Source of the DNA: Nocardiopsis sp. FR4
Lineage (GTDB): Bacteria > Actinomycetota > Actinomycetes > Streptosporangiales > Streptosporangiaceae
Direction of reading: 5' to 3'
Assembly (NCBI RefSeq): GCF_009830945.1
Contig: NZ_VWVV01000027.1
Span: 1-64,000 of the forward strand
DNA length: 64,000 bases
Of this stretch, positions 58,086-64,000 are shown in pieces. The translations under genes and the position numbers were made by a program. Position 1 is the first letter of the stretch. Each line of letters begins with the position of its first letter. The notes beneath the pieces were generated by a model. It had not been told where the DNA came from. It worked only from the letters and a program-made list of their open reading frames with translations, and did no database searches.

Positions 58086-59522
58086 TCACAGGAGTCTGCG
58101 CAGCAGTTTCTCCTTGGTCCGGGTGATGGGCGCGTAGGCCACCCGCATGGTGTCCAGGAGCAGCGGCTTGTCCAGCACCGACTTGGTGTGGGAGAAGGTG
58201 TCCAGCGAGGCCACCGAGTGATAGGCGCCCATGCCGCTCTCCCCCACCCCGCCGAAGGGCAGGCCGGGCACGGCCAGGTGCGCGACGGGCAGGCCGAAGG
58301 CCAGCCCGCCCGAGGAGGTCTCGGTGGTCAGGCGGCGCTTGGTCTCCTCCGATGCGGTGAAGCCGTACAGCGCCAGCGGCTTGTCGTGCCGGTTGACGAA
58401 GTCGATCGCCGCGTCCAGGTCGGGCACGCCGACCACCGGCAGGATCGGGCCGAAGATCTCCTCCGACATCACCGGTGAGTCCGGGTCCACGTCGCCGAGG
58501 ACGGTGGGGGCCAGGTAGAGCCGCTCGCGGTCGTGGCGGCCCCCGGCGACCACGGTGCCGCTGTCCAGCAGCGCGGTGAGCCGGGCGAAGTGGCGTTCGT
58601 TGACGATGCGCCCGTAGTCGGGGCTGGCGGCGGGGTCCTCGCCGAACATCTCGGTGATGGCCGCGGCCAGCTCCCGCTGCAGCGGGGCCGCGGTGTCGCC
58701 GACGGCGAGCACGTAGTCGGGTGCCACACAGGTCTGACCGGCGTTGGTGAACTTGCCCCAGGCCAGGCGGCGGGCGGTGGTGGCCAGGTCCACGCCGGGC
58801 TCGACGATGACCGGGCTCTTGCCGCCCAGTTCCAGGGTGACGGGGGTCAGGTGCTTGGCGGCGGCGGCCATGACGATGCGGCCCACCGCCCCGTTGCCGG
58901 TGTAGAAGATGTGGTCGAAGCGCTCCTCCAGCAGGGCGGTGCTCTCGGGGACCCCGCCCTCCACCACCGCGACCGCCTCGGTGTCCAGGTGGCGCGGCAC
59001 CAGGTCGGCCAGGGCCGCGGAGGTGGCGGGGGCCAGCTCGCTGGGCTTGAGCAGTGCGGTGTTGCCCGCCGCCAGGGCGCCGACCAGGGGCGCCAGGGAC
59101 AGGTTCACCGGGTAGTTCCACGGGGAGATGATGAGCACGGTGCCCAGCGGCTCGCGCACCAGGCGGGCCCTGGCCGGGGCCAGGGAGACGGGCACCGGGA
59201 CCCGGCGCGGGCGCAGCCAGGAGGACAGGTGGCGCAGGGTGTGGTCGATCTCGTTGACCACGAAGCCGATCTCGGTGGTGTGCGCCTCCACCGGGCTCTT
59301 GCCCAGGTCGGTGCGCAGGGAGTCCTCCAGCGCGGCGCGCTCCTCGGTGAGCAGGCGGCGCAGGGCGCGCAGCTGGGCGCGGCGCCAGGCCAGGGGCTTG
59401 GTGCGGCCGGAGGCGAAGGCGGCGCGCAGGCGGGCCACGGTCGGGGGGATCTCGGTGGTCAGGGTGAGCGGTTCGGGGACGGGCAGGGGGGCGCTCGCGG
59501 CGTCGGCGGCGGTGTTCGACAT
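58086..59522 (-). CDS. Class-3-like (fatty) aldehyde dehydrogenase
   Basis: A 478-residue NAD(P)-dependent aldehyde dehydrogenase without transmembrane tail. IISPWNYPVNLSLAPLVGAL (about 130), catalytic Glu in PVTLELGGKSPVIVEPGV (about 227) and Cys in KFTNAGQTCVAPDYVLAV (about 260). FGPILPVVGVPDLDAAIDFV and LPFGGVGESGMGAYH complete it. It oxidises medium- or long-chain aldehydes. ATG 59522 lies 62 bases from the divergent TetR gene, and a palindromic operator sits between them, so TetR represses it. Confidence 0.9.
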   Translation of the reverse strand: MSNTAADAASAPLPVPEPLTLTTEIPPTVARLRAAFASGRTKPLAWRRAQLRALRRLLTEERAALEDSLRTDLGKSPVEAHTTEIGFVVNEIDHTLRHLSSWLRPRRVPVPVSLAPARARLVREPLGTVLIISPWNYPVNLSLAPLVGALAAGNTALLKPSELAPATSAALADLVPRHLDTEAVAVVEGGVPESTALLEERFDHIFYTGNGAVGRIVMAAAAKHLTPVTLELGGKSPVIVEPGVDLATTARRLAWGKFTNAGQTCVAPDYVLAVGDTAAPLQRELAAAITEMFGEDPAASPDYGRIVNERHFARLTALLDSGTVVAGGRHDRERLYLAPTVLGDVDPDSPVMSEEIFGPILPVVGVPDLDAAIDFVNRHDKPLALYGFTASEETKRRLTTETSSGGLAFGLPVAHLAVPGLPFGGVGESGMGAYHSVASLDTFSHTKSVLDKPLLLDTMRVAYAPITRTKEKLLRRLL

Positions 59523-59533
59523 GCGCCGATGGT

Positions 59534-59552
59534 AAACGAAACACTTTCGTTT
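59534..59552. promoter_or_regulatory. Palindromic operator between ALDH and TetR genes
   Basis: AAACGAAA (59534-59541) and TTTCGTTT (59545-59552) are exact inverted copies around CAC. It is AT-rich against the background and sits within 12 bases of the ALDH start, so binding would block both units. Most likely the TetR site. Confidence 0.82.
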
Positions 59553-59570
59553 CCATAGGGGGCACTCGCA

Positions 59571-59576
59571 TAGGAT
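59571..59576 (+). promoter_or_regulatory. Leaderless-type -10 of the TetR gene
   Basis: TAGGAT ends seven bases before ATG 59584. With no ribosome-binding site between them, transcription would start at or next to the ATG. Common in actinomycetes; inferred. Confidence 0.55.
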
Positions 59577-59583
59577 TTCCGGT

Positions 59584-60210
59584 ATGACCACGGACCATCT
59601 GCCCGAGGCCTCGCGCGCGCCCCACCGGGGCAGGCCGCGCGACGCCGCCCGGGACCGCGCGCTGATGGACGCCACCCTCGCCGTACTCCAGTCCCACGGC
59701 TACAGCGGCCTGACCACCGCCGCCGTCGCCAAACGGGCCGGTGTCTCCACCGCCACCCTCTACCGGCGCTGGCGCTCCAAGGAGGACCTGGTCCTGGGCG
59801 CCGCCCGCGCCTGGGCCGAGGAACTGGGCCCCGACCGCGACACCGGGGGCCTGCGCGGGGACCTGTCGGCGCTGCTGCACGACAAGGCCGCCGCCCTGGA
59901 CGGCCCCTCCGGGCGCCTGTTGCGCGCCGTCCTGGGCGAGGCCGCGCACAACCAGGCCCTGGCCGAGGCCCTCACGGAACAGTTCGTGCTGCCGCTCCAG
60001 GCCCGGGTGGAGGCCGTCCTGGCCCGGGCCGCGGACCGGGGGGAGATCCCCCCGGTCCAGGACACCACGGTGGTGGGGGAGATGGTGATCGGCCCCATGG
60101 TCAGCCACACCTTCCTGGTCCCGCACACCCCCGGGTCCCGCCCCGGCGCCCGCATGGCCGAGCGGCTGCTGCCCTACCTGCTGCGCGCCCTGGGCGCCCG
60201 GGGCGCCTGA
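59584..60210 (+). CDS. TetR-family repressor of the aldehyde dehydrogenase
   Basis: A 208-residue protein. HTH: RDRALMDATLAVLQSHGYSG, LTTAAVAKRAGVSTATLYRR, WRSKEDLVLGAARAWAE (about 25-78). The C-terminal TetR_C domain has GRLLRAVLGEAAHNQALAEA and ARMAERLLPYLLRALGA. It is divergent from ALDH at 62 bases, with the palindrome 59534-59552 between. The ligand is probably an aldehyde or fatty compound that relieves repression; inferred from neighbour. Confidence 0.92.
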   Translation: MTTDHLPEASRAPHRGRPRDAARDRALMDATLAVLQSHGYSGLTTAAVAKRAGVSTATLYRRWRSKEDLVLGAARAWAEELGPDRDTGGLRGDLSALLHDKAAALDGPSGRLLRAVLGEAAHNQALAEALTEQFVLPLQARVEAVLARAADRGEIPPVQDTTVVGEMVIGPMVSHTFLVPHTPGSRPGARMAERLLPYLLRALGARGA

Positions 60211-60248
60211 CCCCCGGCCCCGAGGGTCCCGCCGGTCCGCACGCGGCC

Positions 60249-61466
60249 TCAGTCGCGGGCGGGCAGAACCCGGCCGGTGACCTCGCCGAAGTGCACCAGC
60301 GCACCGTCGGCCCCGGGCGCGGTGGCGGTGATGGCCACCTCGTCACCGTCCTCCAGGAAGGCGCGCTCGGTGCCGTCGGACAGGCGCAGCGGTTGCTTCC
60401 CGCCCCAGGTCAGCTCCAGCAGGCAGCCCCGCTGGTCCGGCTCGGGGCCGCTGACCGTGCCCGAGGCGTACACGTCCCCGGTGCGCAGGCTGGCGCCGTT
60501 GACTGTCATGTGCGCCAACTGCTGGGCGGCCGTCCAGTACATCTGGGCGAAGGGCGGACGCGAGACCACGTGCCCGTTCACCCGCACCTCCAGGCGCAGG
60601 TCCAGCCCCCAGGGCTGGCCGGTCCGCAGGTAGGGCAGCGGCTCGGGGTCCTGGGCGGGCGGGGCCACGCGGGCCGCCTCCAGCGCGGCCAGCGGCACCA
60701 CCCACGGCGAGACCGAGGTGGCGAAGGACTTGCCCAGGAAGGGGCCCAGCGGCACGTACTCCCAGGCCTGGAGGTCGCGCGCGGACCAGTCGTTGAGCAG
60801 GAAGACCCCGAAGACGTGGTCGGCCAGGGAGTCCGCCCCCACCCGCTCGCCCATCCGGGTTCCGGTGCCCACCACGAAACCGACCTCGGCCTCGATGTCC
60901 AGACGGGTCGAGGGGCCGAAGAGCGGAGCGGGCGCGCCCGGGGGCCTGCGCTGCCCCACCGGGCGCACGATGTCGGTGCCCGAGACCACGACCGTGCCCG
61001 CCCGCCCGTGGTAGCCGATGGGCAGGTGCTTCCAGTTGGGAGTGAGCGGCTCCTGTTCGGGGCGGAAGATCCGGCCGACGTTGGTGGCGTGGTGCTCGGA
61101 GGCGTAGAAGTCCACGTAGTCGGCCACGGTGAAGGGCAGGTGCAGGCGCGCCGAGGACCGCTCCACCAGGTGGGGGCGCACCGCGGCGGCCCGGGCGGGA
61201 TCGGTGAGCCAGTCGGTCAGCGCGGCGCGCACCGCCTCCCACACCGGCCGTCCGGCCGCCAGCAGGGCGTCCAGGTTCGGCCGGGCGACGGTGTCGGCGA
61301 AGGGCGCGTCCAGGGCACGGGCGGCCGCGCCCAGGTCCAGCACGTACTCCCCCACCGCCACGCCGGTGCGCGGGGCGGGATCGGCGCCGGTGCTGAACAC
61401 CCCGTAGGGCAGGGTCGCCAGGCCGAACGGCGCGTCGGGTACGGGATCGAGCCAGCTGTCGGGCAT
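60249..61466 (-). CDS. fahA: Fumarylacetoacetase
   Basis: A 405-residue protein. N-terminal SH3-like part, then catalytic domain: FTVADYVDFYASEHHATNVG (about 114), LTPNWKHLPIGYHGRAGTVV (about 140), and the metal site EAEVGFVVGTG (Glu residues about 195). FLLNDWSARDLQAWEYVPLG, PFLGKSFATSVSPWVVP and QRGCLLELTWGGKQPL are conserved. It hydrolyses fumarylacetoacetate to fumarate and acetoacetate, the last step of homogentisate breakdown. It is the last gene of a leftward operon with hmgA, 27 bases behind the unknown gene. Confidence 0.95.
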   Translation of the reverse strand: MPDSWLDPVPDAPFGLATLPYGVFSTGADPAPRTGVAVGEYVLDLGAAARALDAPFADTVARPNLDALLAAGRPVWEAVRAALTDWLTDPARAAAVRPHLVERSSARLHLPFTVADYVDFYASEHHATNVGRIFRPEQEPLTPNWKHLPIGYHGRAGTVVVSGTDIVRPVGQRRPPGAPAPLFGPSTRLDIEAEVGFVVGTGTRMGERVGADSLADHVFGVFLLNDWSARDLQAWEYVPLGPFLGKSFATSVSPWVVPLAALEAARVAPPAQDPEPLPYLRTGQPWGLDLRLEVRVNGHVVSRPPFAQMYWTAAQQLAHMTVNGASLRTGDVYASGTVSGPEPDQRGCLLELTWGGKQPLRLSDGTERAFLEDGDEVAITATAPGADGALVHFGEVTGRVLPARD

Positions 61467-61493
61467 GGGTTCGCTTTCTCGGAAGTGGGCGGG

Positions 61494-62342
61494 TCAACGG
61501 GTGCGGGACACAGGCAGCGCTCCCAGGACGACCAGGTCCTCCAGGGGTTCGCTGATACTGCACGTCCCGAAGGAACGGAAGGCCGCGCGCACCGCGGCGG
61601 CCCGGTCGTCGGGGAGCGCGGCGGCGAGCGCGGCCAGGCGGGGGCCGTCGCGGTCGGCCAGCACGTGGGCGGCCTCGCGCACCGGGCCGCCGCCGACCAG
61701 GGCAGCGGTGGCCATCAGCACGTTGAGGAAACCGTGCTGCTCGAACCCCTCGGCGCTGGTGTGGCGCACGGCGTGGTGCAGCCCCGCCGTGCACTTGAAG
61801 GGCACCCCCCGTTCCACGGCCGCGTGCAGGAAGGCGGCCAGTTCCTCCTCGTCGGGGTGGGCCCGCGCGGTGAGCCCGCCGGTACGGAACTTGGCGCCGT
61901 ACCCGGTACCCGCCAGGGCCGCCAGGTCGGCGGCCACCTCGCCCTGGCGCGCCACCTCCACGAACCCGCCCGCCCCCGCGGGCAGGCCGGCCCCCAGGGC
62001 GGCGGCCGCCTCCGCGGCCCGGCCGGGCTCGGCCGCGACCTCGACCCCCACCAGGCGCAGCGCCGGATCGGCCAGTACGGCGGCCACCGCGGGTTCCACC
62101 CCGTCGGGGCCGCCGGGGACGGTGACCGCGACCGCCAGGGGCTCGGGGGCGCCCTCCTCGCGGGCCAGGACGGCGCGCAGCTCGCCCAGGCGGGCGTCGG
62201 AGACCAGGAACGGGCCGACGTAGGCGGCGCGCGGGCCCGACCGGTGCGCGCGGTGCGCGGACAGCGCCCCCACCATGGGGGCGTTGCCGGGCGGGAAGAG
62301 CGCGGCGTCGTCGAACAGGCCGCGGTACAGGAGCACGCTCAT
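61494..62342 (-). CDS. Conserved protein of unknown function in the homogentisate operon
   Basis: A 282-residue soluble protein. MSVLLYRGLFDDAALFPPGN and APMVGALSAHRAHRSGP, then YVGPFLVSDARLGEL. Internal landmarks: AVAVTVPGGPDGVEPAVAAV, FVEVARQGEVAADLAAL, TGYGAKFRTGGLTARAHPDE, GVPFKCTAGLHHAVRH and HGFLNVLMATAAL. The alternating strand/helix rhythm suggests a TIM-barrel-like fold. I do not recognise the family. Its ATG overlaps the hmgA stop (ATGA), and fahA follows by 27 bases, so it is tightly co-expressed with both. A role as isomerase of maleylacetoacetate is one hypothesis, not shown. Confidence 0.8.
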   Translation of the reverse strand: MSVLLYRGLFDDAALFPPGNAPMVGALSAHRAHRSGPRAAYVGPFLVSDARLGELRAVLAREEGAPEPLAVAVTVPGGPDGVEPAVAAVLADPALRLVGVEVAAEPGRAAEAAAALGAGLPAGAGGFVEVARQGEVAADLAALAGTGYGAKFRTGGLTARAHPDEEELAAFLHAAVERGVPFKCTAGLHHAVRHTSAEGFEQHGFLNVLMATAALVGGGPVREAAHVLADRDGPRLAALAAALPDDRAAAVRAAFRSFGTCSISEPLEDLVVLGALPVSRTR

Positions 62343-63547
62343 CCCCGCTCCCGGCGTCCGCCGGCCCAGGTCCAGGCGTAGCCGCCGTCGTCGCTGGCCA
62401 GACCGCCCTCGCCCAGGTCCAGGGGGCGGAAGGTGTCCACCATGACGGCGAGCTCGTCGAAGGCCTGCACGCCGATGCTGCGCTCGTAGGCGCCGGGTTG
62501 GGGGCCGTGGGAGTGGCCGCCCGGGTGCAGGGAGACCGACCCCTGGCCGATCCCCGAGCCCTTGCGGGCCTCGTAGTCGCCGCCGCAGTAGAACATGACC
62601 TCGTCGGAGTCGACGTTGGAGTGGTAGTAGGGCACCGGGATGGCCCCGGGGTGGTAGTCCACCTTGCGCGGCACGAAGTTGCACACCACGAAGTTGTGCC
62701 CCTCGAAGACCTGGTGGACGGGCGGCGGCTGGTGGACGCGACCGGTGATGGGCTGGAAGTCCTCGACGTTGAAGGCGTAGGGGTACAGGCACCCGTCCCA
62801 GCCCACGACGTCGAAGGGGTGGGTGGGGTAGGTGTAGCGGGTGCCGGAGATCCCGCCGGGGCCGTCACCGCGGTGCTTGATGAGCACCTCCACGTTCTCC
62901 CCCTCCGCCAGCAGGGGTTCGGAGGGGCCGCGCAGGTCGCGCTCGCAGTAGGGGGCGTGCTCCAGGAACTGCCCGTAGCGGGACAGGTACCGCTTGGGCG
63001 GTGCGATGTGGCTGTTGGCCTCGATGGCGTAGGCGCGCAGCGGCTCCTGGCCGGTGGGCACCCAGCGGTGGGTGGTGGCGCGCGGCAGGATGACGTAGTC
63101 GCCCCGTCCCACCTCCAGCAGCCCGAAGACGGTCTCCACCCGGGCGGTGCCCGACTCCACGTACACGCACTCGTCGCCGATGCCGTTGCGGTACAGCGGG
63201 GAGGGGGCGCCGGCCACCACGTAGGACAGGCGCACGTCGTCGTTGCCCAGCACCAGGCGGCGCGACTGGACGACGTCGGCGGCCTTCCACTCCTGGCCGG
63301 GGAAGAGCTCGTGCAGCCGCAGGTGTCGGGGCACCATGGGCGCGTTGCGGGTGCGGGTCTGGTCCGGGACGCGCCACTCGGCGGCGTCGACGATGGCCGA
63401 GGGGATGGCGCGGTGGTACAGCAGCGAGGAGTCGGAGGAGAACCCCTCCTCCCCCATCAGCTCCTCGTAGTACAGGCCCCCCTCGGGGGTGCGGTGCTGG
63501 GTGTGGCGGGTGCGGGGCACCTCGCCCACCTGCCGGTAGTAGGCCAT
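62339..63547 (-). CDS. hmgA: Homogentisate 1,2-dioxygenase
   Basis: A 402-residue cupin dioxygenase. FVVCNFVPRKVDYHPGAIPV, then PYYHSNVDSDEVMFYCGGDY (Fe-binding His and Glu, about 305-320) and VSLHPGGHSHGPQPGAYERS (second His, about 338-352) are the HGD active site. ATTHRWVPTGQEPLRAYAIE is also conserved. It opens the homogentisate ring to maleylacetoacetate. ATG 63547 follows GGGAGA. It lies 35 bases after an MhpA-like gene and overlaps the unknown gene by four bases. Confidence 0.95.
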   Translation of the reverse strand: MAYYRQVGEVPRTRHTQHRTPEGGLYYEELMGEEGFSSDSSLLYHRAIPSAIVDAAEWRVPDQTRTRNAPMVPRHLRLHELFPGQEWKAADVVQSRRLVLGNDDVRLSYVVAGAPSPLYRNGIGDECVYVESGTARVETVFGLLEVGRGDYVILPRATTHRWVPTGQEPLRAYAIEANSHIAPPKRYLSRYGQFLEHAPYCERDLRGPSEPLLAEGENVEVLIKHRGDGPGGISGTRYTYPTHPFDVVGWDGCLYPYAFNVEDFQPITGRVHQPPPVHQVFEGHNFVVCNFVPRKVDYHPGAIPVPYYHSNVDSDEVMFYCGGDYEARKGSGIGQGSVSLHPGGHSHGPQPGAYERSIGVQAFDELAVMVDTFRPLDLGEGGLASDDGGYAWTWAGGRRERG

Positions 63548-63582
63548 GGCGGTGTTCTCCCTACCGTGTCGGTGGATGGCGG

Positions 63583-64000
63583 TCAGACGGTGGCGGCGGC
63601 CGCGCCCAGGGCGGTGCGCACCGCCTCGCGCACGGCGTCGGCGCCGGTGACGACGGCGGCGACGTGGGCGTCGGGGCGCACCAGCCACACCTGGCCCGGT
63701 TCGGGGGCCAGGGCGCGGGTGAGCGCTCCGGTGGCGTCGATCTCGTGCAGGTACAGGGCGGTGACGGGGGCCGGGGTGGCCTCGCGGGCGGCGGCGCGCA
63801 CACCCGACAGGAAGGCGTCGGGGTCGCCGTCCCCGGGGGCGGGGCCCGCGAGCAGGGTCAGCCCCTCGCGCAGCAGGGGGCGCAGGCGCTCGGGCGCGCC
63901 GGGGCCGGGCAGGGCGACGGGGGCGTCGGGCATGACCACGCCGGGGCAGGGGGCGGGGGCCTGCCCGCGGGCGGGGCGCCCGCCGAAGGGGCGTTCGGTG
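63583..64000 (-). CDS. MhpA-like FAD aromatic hydroxylase, C-terminal part (cut by window end)
   Basis: The last 138 codons are visible. ERPFGGRPARGQAPAPCPGV, then VMPDAPVALPGPGAPERLRP and LLREGLTLLAG are the C-terminal signature of 3-(3-hydroxyphenyl)propionate-type FAD hydroxylases, followed by the thioredoxin-like tail VWLVRPDAHVAAVVTGADAV. The FAD domain lies beyond the window. It precedes hmgA by 35 bases in the same direction, so it is the first visible gene of the operon; it might hydroxylate a phenylacetate-like compound to homogentisate, or a related phenol. Confidence 0.8.
   Translation of the reverse strand, partial: TERPFGGRPARGQAPAPCPGVVMPDAPVALPGPGAPERLRPLLREGLTLLAGPAPGDGDPDAFLSGVRAAAREATPAPVTALYLHEIDATGALTRALAPEPGQVWLVRPDAHVAAVVTGADAVREAVRTALGAAAATV

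Noticed and set aside
1-64000. tRNA, rRNA genes or CRISPR arrays
   Set aside because: No cloverleaf-like sequence, rRNA segment or regularly spaced repeats were seen on either strand when reading; a tRNAscan or CRISPR search would be decisive.

Overview
The window looks like a chromosome segment of a very high-GC actinomycete. GTG and TTG starts are common, several genes appear leaderless, a SoxR of actinobacterial type is present, and gene content and protein style fit the Nocardiopsis/Streptosporangiales group (the genus is inferred, not shown). Genes run on both strands in short operons. I see no rRNA, tRNA, CRISPR array, prophage or intact transposon. All product names come from reading translated motifs; no database search was possible.

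Region 1 (0-8.9 kb) is accessory and decaying. It has a stand-alone UvrA-like ABC ATPase and a VOC protein. Then comes an ArsR-SRPBCC fusion regulator with a perfect inverted repeat at its start, followed by broken genes: a RibD/dihydrofolate-reductase-like gene with a deletion and a frameshift, a frameshifted PhnB-like VOC gene, a truncated SDR gene and a second RibD-like fragment. A tautomerase, an MmyB-type XRE regulator, a SAM methyltransferase and a DoxX protein are intact. Region 2 (9-16.4 kb) holds RNase Z, a HemK-like methyltransferase, an EamA exporter with an internal deletion, a phosphotransferase-fold protein, a class-V aminotransferase, an F420/PPOX protein and a TetR-FAD monooxygenase pair. 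Region 3 (16.4-22.7 kb) holds a Tn3-family transposase remnant, a multiply frameshifted beta-propeller-like gene, a DnaE2-type polymerase behind a near-consensus LexA box, two small membrane proteins and a broken MerR gene.

Region 4 (22.8-40.1 kb) mixes metabolism and regulation. It contains a second class-V aminotransferase, an adenosine/adenine deaminase, a DUF2332 protein, a GlxA fragment, an ABC-like protein without a Walker A lysine next to soxR, RNase HI, an XRE-cupin regulator divergent from a CPYC flavoprotein, peptide deformylase, a SUKH protein, a secreted protein, a NarL-type two-component pair, an acyl-CoA-synthetase-like protein with degenerate motifs, a Bcr/CflA exporter and a coupled HipA-kinase/DUF3037 pair. 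It ends at an AT-rich island. In 9-16.4 and 22.8-38.5 kb the + strand is C-rich whichever way a gene points.

Region 5 (40.1-64 kb) is more orderly. A membrane pseudokinase-like gene faces a MoxR-DUF58-VWA operon. Then follow HAD-NUDIX, an amino-acid permease, a DUF1918-DUF1876 fusion, two RNA or small-molecule methyltransferases, two coupled CNNM/CorC transporters behind a hairpin-rich leader, an ohrR-ohr peroxide operon with its likely operator, an ALDH7-type dehydrogenase, a C15-like peptidase, a polysaccharide deacetylase lipoprotein, a TetR-controlled aldehyde dehydrogenase, and the homogentisate operon: an MhpA-like hydroxylase (cut by the window edge), hmgA, an unknown protein and fahA. 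In that operon an aromatic hydroxylase could feed homogentisate to HmgA, with FahA finishing ring-product cleavage; the unknown protein occupies the place where an isomerase step would be expected.
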